From assembly GCA_003563375.1 (NCBI GenBank), contig PWSB01000152.1, positions 1 through 25,693 on the forward strand: 25,693 nt of DNA, read 5' to 3'. Position numbers and translations under genes: made by a program. The DNA is from Actinomycetota bacterium (GTDB lineage Bacteria; Actinomycetota; Humimicrobiia; Humimicrobiales; Humimicrobiaceae). Below the pieces are notes generated by a model. That model was not told the origin of the DNA, made no database searches, and saw nothing but the letters and a program-made list of their open reading frames with translations. Positions 1 to 7,987 of this stretch are shown piece by piece (position 1 is the first letter of the stretch; every line of letters begins with the position of its first letter).

Positions 1-1281
1 AGCCTTGAGGCTATTTCCTTATCTACCCAAGGGGGGACCATGGTTCCTGTGGACATGGATTATAAACCGCTCCATAGGGCTATAACCTGGCTTGACAGAA
101 GAGGCGATGAAATATTTAACACCAGCGAAGGCCTTAAAGCTAAAAATATTTATTTTTATGAAAAAACAGGTTGGAAATTAGACAGCGGAATCTCTTTTCT
201 CCCTCTTCTATGGTTAAAGTCCAACAAAAAGGATATCTTCGCCAAGATACATAAGATAATGTTTGTAAATGATTACGTTCAGTCAAAGCTATGCGGTAAA
301 GGCTTCCAGGATCCCTCTAATGCATCAATTTCCCTATTTTATAATGTCCCAGGGGGAACGTGGGATGACGATATTTTAGATATTTTAAAATTAGATGAGT
401 CCTATTTATCAGAGGTCAAAAATCCTGGTGAGCTTGTAGGATACCTTGAGGAGGGATTAAAAAAGAGATTAAGATTAAGAGGGCAAGTCAAAGTGATAAA
501 TGGTTCACATGACCAATACTGCGGAGCCTTATCCACCGGAGTCCTGTTTTCTAAAGATATCATGATCGCTGCAGGGACTGCGTGGGTGATCTTTAAAGCC
601 ATAGACCAGCCAATACTGGACAGAAGGAATTTTTTTGCTCTAGGCAGGTTTTCATACAGAGAAAAAGCCATGGGAGAAAAATTCGGCTTGCTGTATTCAT
701 TGCCCGCGGCAGGTGCGTCTTTAAAATGGTTCGCAAAAAATGTGATGAACCTTAAAAAAGAAGGAGAGCTTTTCAGCCTTCTTGAAAAAAATTCTAAGAA
801 GCTGTCAGAAAGCAAAACCCAGATCATCTTCTATCCTTACTTGGCCGGTTCCTTCGATCCTGGATTAGACACGCCTCATAAAGCTTCTTTTAAAAACCTG
901 GGGCTGGGCCATGACTATCTGGATATGGTTAAGTCTATAATGGAAGGGGTGGGTTTTAAGTTAGCAAATATTTTAAAACTGTTATACGAAAAGGATGTGC
1001 CTGTTGAGAGCGTGAGGATGGTGGGGGGAGGGTCTAAGAGCAAGATCTGGCCCCAGGTCCTTTCAGATATTACAGGCCTAAAGGTTATGGTACCCCAAAA
1101 CGATCTTGACCTGGCATGTGAGGGGGCAGCTATCATTGCCGGTTATGGCTGCGGTATCTTTTCTTCAATGCATGAGGGTTTTGATAAAGTCAGGTCAGAT
1201 TACCGCGTATATAGCCCCAAGGCCCAAAATCAGAAATTTTATAGAGAAAAATCAAGCTCATTCACTGATCATCCTGGATGA
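1..1281 (+). CDS. FGGY-family carbohydrate kinase (XylB-like), 5' end outside window
   Basis: ATP-dependent kinase that would phosphorylate a free sugar or polyol in the cytoplasm. The frame is open from base 1; its first codons read SLEAISLSTQGGT and run without a break into MVPVDMDYKPLHRAITWLDRR, the usual FGGY region after the N-terminal phosphate-binding loop. The start is therefore upstream and the ATG at 40 is internal. About 426 residues are present. FGGY kinases usually have roughly 490-520, so some 70-90 N-terminal residues are missing. Visible motifs are the mid-protein HDQYCGALSTG stretch and the C-terminal VGGGSKSKIWPQVLSD segment that contacts ATP in this family. Substrate cannot be assigned: xylulose, ribulose, fuculose and glycerol kinases share this architecture. 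The gene converges on pgi with a 13-bp gap. It could serve the isomerase-like gene at 20831, but it lies about 20 kb away. Confidence 0.88.
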   Translation, partial: SLEAISLSTQGGTMVPVDMDYKPLHRAITWLDRRGDEIFNTSEGLKAKNIYFYEKTGWKLDSGISFLPLLWLKSNKKDIFAKIHKIMFVNDYVQSKLCGKGFQDPSNASISLFYNVPGGTWDDDILDILKLDESYLSEVKNPGELVGYLEEGLKKRLRLRGQVKVINGSHDQYCGALSTGVLFSKDIMIAAGTAWVIFKAIDQPILDRRNFFALGRFSYREKAMGEKFGLLYSLPAAGASLKWFAKNVMNLKKEGELFSLLEKNSKKLSESKTQIIFYPYLAGSFDPGLDTPHKASFKNLGLGHDYLDMVKSIMEGVGFKLANILKLLYEKDVPVESVRMVGGGSKSKIWPQVLSDITGLKVMVPQNDLDLACEGAAIIAGYGCGIFSSMHEGFDKVRSDYRVYSPKAQNQKFYREKSSSFTDHPG

Positions 1282-1294
1282 TAGCCCGTCCCTA

Positions 1295-2944
1295 TTACCT
1301 GGCCTTTTTGTAATAATTGACCAGTCCGTTTGTTGAGCCGTCATGAGATTTTGTAGGGTTATCTTCTTTTAGTTCTGCAAGGATGTTTTTTGAAAGCTCT
1401 TTTCCAAGCTCTACGCCCCACTGGTCAAAGCTATATATATTAAGCAATACACCCTGCACAAAGACCTTATGTTCATAGACAGCAATGAGGCTTCCCAGTG
1501 TCCTGGGATCAAGCCTTTTATATAAAAAGGAATTGCTGGGCCGGTTTCCTTCGAATACCTTAAAAGGAGCCATAAGCTCGATGTCTGCCTTTGTCTTTCC
1601 CTGAGATTTTAGCTCTTTTTCTGCTTCTTTTTTGCTTTTTCCCTTCATCAAAGCTTCTGTCTGGGCAAAAAAATTGGAAAGCAGGACCTCGTGGTGGTCC
1701 CCAATAGGGTTAGGGCTTTCTATGGCTGCCAGAAAGTCGCAGGGTATCATCTTTGTGCCCTGATGGATTAGCTGGTAGAAAGCGTGCTGGCCATTGGTAC
1801 CCGGCTCGCCCCACACTATGGGGCCTGTCTGGTGCCCTACCCTATTTTTATCTCTTCCTACGGATTTGCCGTTGCTTTCCATATCAAGCTGCTGGAGGTA
1901 AGCAGGAAATCTATGCATATAATGGTCATAGGGGAGCACAGCATAACTCTGGGCCCCGAAAAAATTATTATACCATAAGCCTATCAGGGCAAGGATAACA
2001 GGTATGTTCTGCCTGAAAGGGGCTTGTTTAAAATGTATATCTACAGCTTGAGCTCCTTTTAGAAGGGCCCTAAAATTGGAAAACCCAATAGAGCAGGCTA
2101 TAGATAAACCGATAGCGGACCACAATGAGTACCTTCCTCCTACCCAGTCCCAGAATTCAAACATGTTGCCGGGATCGATTCCGAAGTCTTTGACCTTCTC
2201 TTTATTCGTAGAAATGGCAATAAAGTGTTTGGCTATATCCTTATTGGATGCCCCATTTTCTAAAAACCATTTTCGGGCAGTATGGGCGTTTGCCATGGTC
2301 TCCTGGGTAGTAAAGCTTTTAGAAGAAATAAAAAAAAGTGTGGTCTCAGCGTCTATGCCTTTTAAGGTCTCTGCTATATCGGAGGCATCTATATTGGAGA
2401 CAAAATGAGGGGTGATCCCTTCTGCCCTGTAAGGCTTCAATGCTTCAGTGACCATATAAGGGCCCAGGTCAGAGCCTCCTATTCCAATATTTACTATATC
2501 TGTGATCTTTTTGCCTGAAAAGCCTTTCCAATCTCCAGAAATCACCTGGTCAGAGAATGCCTCCATCTTATCCAGTACAGGGTTTACCTGGTCCATGACG
2601 TTTTGTCCGTCAACGATTACTGGCTGTGTTGAGAGGTTTCTTAAAGCCGTGTGGAGTACCGCCCTTTTTTCTGTCGCATTTATTTTTTTCCCTTGAAACA
2701 TCTGTTTGAGAGCATCCTTTAGCCTCATCTCCTCGGCAAGCCCTGTAAGCAGGGCCATGGTATCTTCTTCGATTATATTTTTAGAATAATCAAAAAGGAT
2801 GTCTTCAAATTCTATGGAAAACTTCTCGAACCTTTTGCCATCTTTTATAAATGCGTCCCTGATGGAGAGTTTTTTTATTTTTTCGTAATGCCCTTTTAAT
2901 TTTTTCCATGAAAGTGTCTCTGCTGGATCCATGCTGTATAACAT
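1295..2944 (-). CDS. pgi: Glucose-6-phosphate isomerase
   Basis: Cytoplasmic enzyme interconverting glucose 6-phosphate and fructose 6-phosphate in glycolysis and gluconeogenesis. The 549-residue product matches the full-length bacterial/eukaryotic-type Pgi (about 550 residues), not the short archaeal cupin type. Recognisable segments are DIVNIGIGGSDLGP (sugar-phosphate loop), FEFWDWVGGRYSLWSAIGL (family signature 1), the active-site run around LQQLDMESNGKSVGRD, QLIHQGTKMIPCDF, and the C-terminal signature SFDQWGVELGKELSKNI. The ATG at 2944 is preceded on the minus strand by AAGGAG with 5-nt spacing, which fixes the start. It is divergent from the dehydrogenase at 3077 and convergent with the FGGY kinase. 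Fructose 6-phosphate is also the product expected of the mannitol-1-phosphate dehydrogenase-like gene at 6775, so the two may feed the same pool (inference). Confidence 0.97.
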   Translation of the reverse strand: MLYSMDPAETLSWKKLKGHYEKIKKLSIRDAFIKDGKRFEKFSIEFEDILFDYSKNIIEEDTMALLTGLAEEMRLKDALKQMFQGKKINATEKRAVLHTALRNLSTQPVIVDGQNVMDQVNPVLDKMEAFSDQVISGDWKGFSGKKITDIVNIGIGGSDLGPYMVTEALKPYRAEGITPHFVSNIDASDIAETLKGIDAETTLFFISSKSFTTQETMANAHTARKWFLENGASNKDIAKHFIAISTNKEKVKDFGIDPGNMFEFWDWVGGRYSLWSAIGLSIACSIGFSNFRALLKGAQAVDIHFKQAPFRQNIPVILALIGLWYNNFFGAQSYAVLPYDHYMHRFPAYLQQLDMESNGKSVGRDKNRVGHQTGPIVWGEPGTNGQHAFYQLIHQGTKMIPCDFLAAIESPNPIGDHHEVLLSNFFAQTEALMKGKSKKEAEKELKSQGKTKADIELMAPFKVFEGNRPSNSFLYKRLDPRTLGSLIAVYEHKVFVQGVLLNIYSFDQWGVELGKELSKNILAELKEDNPTKSHDGSTNGLVNYYKKAR

Positions 2945-3031
2945 ATATTCTCCTTATTAAAAATTAAGCATCCCTGCTTATTATGCTCCCATTGTATAAA
3001 ATATTGATAGTGAAATAATTGGTTATTTATA

Positions 3032-3037
3032 TATAAT
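3032..3037 (+). promoter_or_regulatory. Possible -10 box for the LeuB-type dehydrogenase
   Basis: A perfect TATAAT lies 39 bp before the ATG at 3077, inside the 132-bp AT-rich divergent spacer between pgi and the dehydrogenase. No good -35 box stands 16-18 bp upstream. TTGATA at 3004-3009 is 22 bp away, or 17 bp from an overlapping poorer TTATAT. This spacer must hold the promoters of both divergent genes, but exact sites are uncertain. Confidence 0.3.
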
Positions 3038-3076
3038 ATAGCAAGGATTGTTTAAAGTGATAACGGAGAAGAAATT

Positions 3077-4162
3077 ATGAACTCAAAGCATTATGACATA
3101 GCATTACTCCCAGGGGACGGGACGGGCCCCGAGGTTTTAAGGGAGGGGGTAAAGGTCCTCAAGGCAGCAGGAAAAAAATATGGTATTACCTTTTCATTTT
3201 CTGAGTTTGATTATGGCGGGGACAGGTATTTGGAAACCGGGAAGATCATTACCGATGAAGAAGTTGAAGAGCTCAAAAATTTCAAAGCTATATATCTGGG
3301 GGCTATAGGCCATCCGGATGTGGCGCCCGGGATTTTGGAAAAAGGAATATTGCTGCGGCTCAGGTTTGAGCTTGACCAGTATATAAATCTCAGGCCTGTA
3401 AAGCTTTATCCTGGGCTTGATTGCCCTTTAAAAGACAAGGGGCCAGATGATATAGATTTCACAGTAGTAAGAGAAAATACAGGAGGTCTTTATACGGGCC
3501 ACGGGGGAGTCACCAGGAAAGGCACTCCGTATGAACTGGCTACCCAGGTCATGATCTATGACCGAGAGATGGTGGACCGTTGCTTGAGATATTCCTTTGA
3601 ATTAACCATGGAAAGAAAGAAGGAAGGAAAACCTGGCAGGCTTACTCTGGTACACAAGACAAATGTCCTCACCTTTGTTGGAGACCTGTGGTTCAGGGCT
3701 TTTATGGATATGAAAGAAATATTCCCTGATGTGGAGACTGATTACAATCATATTGATGCAGCATGCATGTGGGCCGTAAAAAATCCTGAGTGGTATGATG
3801 TCATCGTTATGCCAAATATGTTTGGAGATATTTTTACTGATCTTGGAGCTATGATACAGGGAGGCATGGGAATAGCTGCAGGCGGCAATATAAACCCAGA
3901 AGGAACTTCGATGTTTGAACCTATAGGGGGCTCAGCTCCTAAATATACAGGGAAAAATGTTATCAATCCCCTGGCTACAATAGAGGCTGGAAGGATGTTG
4001 CTAAAGCACCTGGGAGAGACAGAAGCAGCAGCTGCTATTGAAGACGGTGTCTCTTATGCCTGTACCAAGATCAAAAGCCTGGCGGCAGGGAAGATGGGAT
4101 ACAGTACTACCGAGATAGGTGATATGGTAGCCGAAAAAGTATCCGGAGCCTCAACAGGTTAA
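3077..4162 (+). CDS. Isocitrate/3-isopropylmalate dehydrogenase family protein (LeuB-like)
   Basis: NAD(P)-dependent beta-decarboxylating dehydrogenase of the IDH/IPMDH family; cytoplasmic, metal-dependent. The 361-residue length is typical. Motifs: LLPGDGTGPEV at the N-terminus, RLRFELDQYINLRPVKLYPG (substrate-binding arginines), VRENTGGLYTGHGG, the Lys/Asn pair in VHKTNVLT, NHIDAACMW, the metal-binding aspartates in MPNMFGDIFTDLG, and the cofactor loop EPIGGSAPKYTGKNVINPLA. The RENTGG...GTPYELATQ stretch is closest in my reading to LeuB-type enzymes rather than to tartrate/malate dehydrogenases. No other leucine biosynthesis gene is in the window, so isocitrate, homoisocitrate or methylmalate as substrate cannot be excluded. 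ATG at 3077 has a GGAGAAG ribosome site upstream. It is followed by a 227-bp AT-rich spacer in which I see nothing else convincing. Confidence 0.85.
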   Translation: MNSKHYDIALLPGDGTGPEVLREGVKVLKAAGKKYGITFSFSEFDYGGDRYLETGKIITDEEVEELKNFKAIYLGAIGHPDVAPGILEKGILLRLRFELDQYINLRPVKLYPGLDCPLKDKGPDDIDFTVVRENTGGLYTGHGGVTRKGTPYELATQVMIYDREMVDRCLRYSFELTMERKKEGKPGRLTLVHKTNVLTFVGDLWFRAFMDMKEIFPDVETDYNHIDAACMWAVKNPEWYDVIVMPNMFGDIFTDLGAMIQGGMGIAAGGNINPEGTSMFEPIGGSAPKYTGKNVINPLATIEAGRMLLKHLGETEAAAAIEDGVSYACTKIKSLAAGKMGYSTTEIGDMVAEKVSGASTG

Positions 4163-4389
4163 AGATAAAAAGGTCTAGTATGCTCAATATATATTTCGCA
4201 TTGTTTTACTTTGGAGCAAGTATCTTTTCTTCTGATATAAAACCAGGCAGGCAAAATATCTCTTCTTATTCTTCTTTTATGGCTGCTTGAGCAAATATAG
4301 GAAATAATATATAATTTTATATAAATACTTTTTTTATACAAATATTATTTTGCCTTTTGACAATTAACACTACGTCCATAGGAGATGAT

Positions 4390-6717
4390 ATGGTCAAAGA
4401 AATCAAATCAACCTTTGAGTGCAAAAAAGATACCTTGAAGTTTAAGTCTGTCCCAGTCTGCGGTTACCAGAAAAGTATCGATGAAGAAATTAAGAAAAAG
4501 ACCCTTAAAAGGGAGCAGGCAATTTGCCTTTTGGAACAGATGTATATGATAAGGGAACTTGAAGACATGCTGACCCAGATAAAAGTTGGCCTATACAAAC
4601 CTTTAAAGGATTTTAATTATGTCGGACCCACACACCTCTCCATCGGACAGGAAGCAACCGCAGCAGGTTCGGTTTCTGCTCTAGGTCCTGATGATTTTAT
4701 TACCAGTTCCCACAGGGGCCATGGTGATGCCATGGCCAAGGGTTACAATATGATAAAGCTTATGGATGATAAAAGCCTGCTAGGGCTACTTAGGACAAGG
4801 CAGGAATATGTGGATGCCATAGAAGAAGAGCTTCCCGGGTCTGCCAGCAGGGAAAAACTTGAAGAGCTTGCCCTAAAGATACATACATACCGGATGATAG
4901 CAGAGCTTTTTGGTAAATCACACGGTTATTGCCGGGGTGTAGGAGGAGGCATGCATATTGCAGATTTTAGGCTGGGCCACCTCGGAGCAAATGCTATTGT
5001 AGGCGGACATGTCCCTATAGCGGTGGGAGCTGCCATGTCTCTAAGGTATAAGCAAAAGGACAGTCTGGTCCTATGTCTTGCAGGGGATGGGGCATACAGC
5101 AATGGGGTAGTGCTTGAATCATTGAATATCGCCTCCATGGCCCAGTTTAGGAACGGGCTTATGGATTTAAAGGCTGGAGTGCCCATCATCTTCGGTATCG
5201 TAAACAACCAGTATGCCATGTCAGGCCAAACCAGGGGAGAGATCACGGGGGTCGATTTTCTGGCAAGAAGAGCAGCGGGTTTTGAAAATGCCGCCATGCA
5301 TGCCGAAGTGGTAGATGGGATGAACATACTGGCAGTAAGGGATTCAGTATCAAGGGCAAAAGAGACCATAAAAAGAGGTGAGGGCCCTGTACTTTTAGAG
5401 TTTATGACCTACCGCTACAAGGGCCATAGCTTGTCTGACCCCCTGACTTACAGAGACAGGGAGGAGCTTGGCCACTGGAGGCAGAGAGACAGCATAACAT
5501 CATATGAAAAAAAATTGATGGAAGCCGGTTTTGAAAAAAAGATTACAGAAGAGGAAATTAAAGCCCTTGCCAAAAAGGTAAAGGATAGAAATGCATCCAT
5601 GGCAAAGATTGCAGCTGATGCAGAATTTCCAAAAGAAGAGAGCCTGCTTACCTTCCTTTTTTCATCTAAAAAAGAGGAAGGGGTACCTGAGGAGTATTTA
5701 AACCCAAGGACCCTTGAGGATCTTCCCCAATATAAAAGGGATGGCGAGGGGATGATAAATTCCCGTTTTGCGATAAGGGAAGCAATGGTAGAAGAGATGG
5801 CAAGAGACGGAAGGGTGATAGCCTTCGGAGAAGATATAGCCGATTACGGGGGAGCATTTGGAGTCACAAACGACCTGCTGAAAATATTTGGAAGAGACAG
5901 AGTCTTTAATGTCTCCATATCAGAAGCTGGAATGGTTGGAGCAGCAGTAGGCATGGCAATGACCGGCTTAAAGCCTGTTGTAGAAATAATGTATAATGAT
6001 TTTATCATGCAGGCCCTGGGCCAGATAGGTAACCAGGCTGCTAAATGGAGTTACATGTCAGGGGGCCAGGCAAGTGTCCCAATGGTCCTGCGCACCACCA
6101 TAGGAGGGGGAAGGGGCTATGCCGGGCAGCATTCACAGTCCCTTGAGGGGCTTTTGACTCATATACCCGGCCTTAAGGTGGTGGCACCTGCCACTCCATA
6201 TGATTTTAAGGGACTTCTAAAATCAGCTATAAAGGATGATAACCCGGTTATGTTTTTTGAACATCAGCTTGTATATAACAGCAAGGGCAAAGTGCCCGAA
6301 GGGCAGTACACGGTACCTATAGGGAAAGCCAATATAATAAGGGAAGGTAGTGATATTACCATAGTCTGCTGGTCATATATGGTAGAGCATTCACTCAAAG
6401 CAGCAGATAGCCTTGAGAAGGAAGGTATCTCAGCAGAGGTCATAGATATAAGGACCCTTATACCCCTTGATATAGAAACCATAGTGTCTTCGGTCAAAAA
6501 GACAGGAAAAGCAGTGGTAACAGCACAGGAGGTGGAGCAGGGCGGTTTTATGAGCGAGGTAATAGCTCAGATACAGGAAAACACCTTTGACTGGCTGGAT
6601 GCTCCTATACAGAGGCTGGGGGCCCCGAATGGCATACCGCCATCCGCGCAGAACCTGGAAACACTCTTCCTTCCTGATTCTGAGAAGCTGGCAAGGCTTA
6701 TAAAGGAAAAATATTGA
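4390..6717 (+). CDS. Fused 2-oxoacid dehydrogenase E1 alpha+beta (acetoin/pyruvate dehydrogenase type)
   Basis: Thiamine-diphosphate enzyme that decarboxylates a 2-oxoacid (or cleaves acetoin) and normally passes the acyl group to a lipoyl E2. Both E1 subunits lie in one 775-residue chain. The alpha part (about 1-430) has THLSIGQEA, SSHRGHGDAMAKG, GYCRGVGGGMHIAD and the ThDP motif GDGAYSNG...NNQYAMSG near 232-275. The beta part (about 450-775) has REAMVEEMARD, AFGEDIADYGGAFGVT, SISEAGMVGAAVG with its ThDP-contacting Glu, and GYAGQHSQSLEGLL. The alpha domain carries about 40 extra residues between HRGHG and the GYCRG motif, and a smaller insert near residue 255. ATG 4390 is preferred over the upstream TTG at 4357 because AGGAG stands 5 nt before it. 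No lipoyl E2 or E3 gene is nearby. The true substrate is unknown. Confidence 0.9.
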   Translation: MVKEIKSTFECKKDTLKFKSVPVCGYQKSIDEEIKKKTLKREQAICLLEQMYMIRELEDMLTQIKVGLYKPLKDFNYVGPTHLSIGQEATAAGSVSALGPDDFITSSHRGHGDAMAKGYNMIKLMDDKSLLGLLRTRQEYVDAIEEELPGSASREKLEELALKIHTYRMIAELFGKSHGYCRGVGGGMHIADFRLGHLGANAIVGGHVPIAVGAAMSLRYKQKDSLVLCLAGDGAYSNGVVLESLNIASMAQFRNGLMDLKAGVPIIFGIVNNQYAMSGQTRGEITGVDFLARRAAGFENAAMHAEVVDGMNILAVRDSVSRAKETIKRGEGPVLLEFMTYRYKGHSLSDPLTYRDREELGHWRQRDSITSYEKKLMEAGFEKKITEEEIKALAKKVKDRNASMAKIAADAEFPKEESLLTFLFSSKKEEGVPEEYLNPRTLEDLPQYKRDGEGMINSRFAIREAMVEEMARDGRVIAFGEDIADYGGAFGVTNDLLKIFGRDRVFNVSISEAGMVGAAVGMAMTGLKPVVEIMYNDFIMQALGQIGNQAAKWSYMSGGQASVPMVLRTTIGGGRGYAGQHSQSLEGLLTHIPGLKVVAPATPYDFKGLLKSAIKDDNPVMFFEHQLVYNSKGKVPEGQYTVPIGKANIIREGSDITIVCWSYMVEHSLKAADSLEKEGISAEVIDIRTLIPLDIETIVSSVKKTGKAVVTAQEVEQGGFMSEVIAQIQENTFDWLDAPIQRLGAPNGIPPSAQNLETLFLPDSEKLARLIKEKY

Positions 6718-6774
6718 CAGTATAGGGTTCTGTTTAAAGCTCGGTTAAAAATTTTTCACTGGCAAAGGTCCGAT

Positions 6775-7983
6775 ATGAAAAAAATAGTGATTTTCGGAGC
6801 AGGAAATATAGGACGTTCCTTTATAGGGCAATTATTTAGCCGATCTGGGTATGAAGTTGTGTTTGTGGATATAGAACAGCCTATAATAGAGGCATTAAAC
6901 CAGAGAGGCTACTATAATGTAGTCATAAAAGGCAAAGATGAAGAGATCATCAGGGTCGACAATGTCCGGGGTGTACTTGCTTCCGATGAGGAAAAGGTTG
7001 CAGAAGAGATAAGCACCGCAGACATAATCTCTTCTTGTGTGGGAAGCAGTGCACTTATCCATGTCATCCCCCTTGTAGCCCTCGGCCTTAAAAAAAGGTA
7101 TCAGAAAAATAAAGACCTCCCTTTGGATATAATAATCGCTGTGAACATGCGCAATGCCGAAGAATTTTTTAGAAAAGAGTTAAAAAAGGCCATGGGACCT
7201 GATTATCCATTGGAAAGACTGGTAGGATTGGTCGAGACCAGTATAGGGAAAATGGTCCCTATAATGACCAAAAAAGACAGGGAAGAAGACATTCTCCAGG
7301 TTTTTGCCGAGCCGTATAATACCCTTATCTTAAATAAAAAAGGATTTAAAAACCCTATACCTGAGGTGGAAGGCCTGGCCCCTAAGGATAATATGAAGGC
7401 ATGGGTAGATAGAAAACTCTTCATACACAACCTGGGACATGCGGCAGCGGCATATATAGGGTATCTGCATAATAGAGATTTTGTTTATCTTTATGAAGCT
7501 TTGGCCGTTAGAAGGATATGGGAAAAAACAGAAGAGACTATGATGCAGTCAGCTGATATATTGATGAAGGAACATCCTGGAGAATTTACAAAAACAGGCC
7601 TTGTAGAACATATAGATGACCTGCTGCAAAGGTTTGAGAACAAGGCACTTGGAGATACTATTTACAGGGTGGGAAGAGATCTTTTAAGAAAATTGGGTCC
7701 TGAGGACAGGTTGGCCGGGGCTGTTAAGCTGGGGCTAAAACACAATAAGGATGTGGATAGGATAATCTATGCCTTGACCTGCGGTTTCTATTTTAGGGCA
7801 ACTGATGAATCTGGGAATATGTTTGAAAGGGATAAAGAATTTGTTGAAAGATATTATAAAAAAGGCATAGACCATATACTTACAGAGGTGTGCGGATTCG
7901 ATAAACATAATGAGAGGATGGTATTTGGAAAATGCAAAAAGTATGCCAAAGAGATCAAATCACAATATAATATAGAAGGATAA
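6775..7983 (+). CDS. Mannitol-1-phosphate 5-dehydrogenase family protein
   Basis: NAD-dependent polyol-phosphate dehydrogenase; the family enzyme MtlD oxidises mannitol 1-phosphate to fructose 6-phosphate. The 402-residue length fits MtlD (about 380) better than the roughly 500-residue long-chain mannitol dehydrogenases. The N-terminal Rossmann motif reads FGAGNIGRSFIGQLF (residues 7-21). The catalytic stretch KLFIHNLGHAAAAYIGY begins near residue 214 and corresponds to the MtlD motif with Lys, Asn and His. It lies 57 bp after the fused E1 and only 4 bp before the medium-chain dehydrogenase, so it is probably cotranscribed with at least the latter. Its ribosome site (AAAGG) is weak. No mannitol PTS gene is present, so mannitol 1-phosphate as the real substrate is an assumption; another hexitol or pentitol phosphate is possible. 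Confidence 0.8.
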   Translation: MKKIVIFGAGNIGRSFIGQLFSRSGYEVVFVDIEQPIIEALNQRGYYNVVIKGKDEEIIRVDNVRGVLASDEEKVAEEISTADIISSCVGSSALIHVIPLVALGLKKRYQKNKDLPLDIIIAVNMRNAEEFFRKELKKAMGPDYPLERLVGLVETSIGKMVPIMTKKDREEDILQVFAEPYNTLILNKKGFKNPIPEVEGLAPKDNMKAWVDRKLFIHNLGHAAAAYIGYLHNRDFVYLYEALAVRRIWEKTEETMMQSADILMKEHPGEFTKTGLVEHIDDLLQRFENKALGDTIYRVGRDLLRKLGPEDRLAGAVKLGLKHNKDVDRIIYALTCGFYFRATDESGNMFERDKEFVERYYKKGIDHILTEVCGFDKHNERMVFGKCKKYAKEIKSQYNIEG

Positions 7984-7987
7984 GGAA

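Noticed and set aside
1266..1281. ATCATCC-T-GGATGAT palindrome at the kinase stop as bidirectional terminator
   Set aside because: A one-base centre leaves no room for a stable loop unless pairs are lost, and no T-run lies next to it.
4181..4293. TGCTCAA ... TTGAGCA inverted repeat, arms about 100 nt apart
   Set aside because: Seven-base arms this far apart in AT-rich spacer are expected by chance, and no other structure supports them.
4159..4341. 60-codon minus-strand frame in the spacer before the E1 gene
   Set aside because: No ribosome site, basic low-complexity composition and no recognisable family; it looks like a chance frame in AT-rich DNA.
4357..4389. TTGACA at 4357-4362 as a -35 box, and the TTG there as start of the E1 gene
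   Set aside because: A -10 box 17 bp further on would fall on the ribosome site and no TATAAT-like hexamer is there. ATG 4390 has AGGAG at proper spacing, while the TTG has none.
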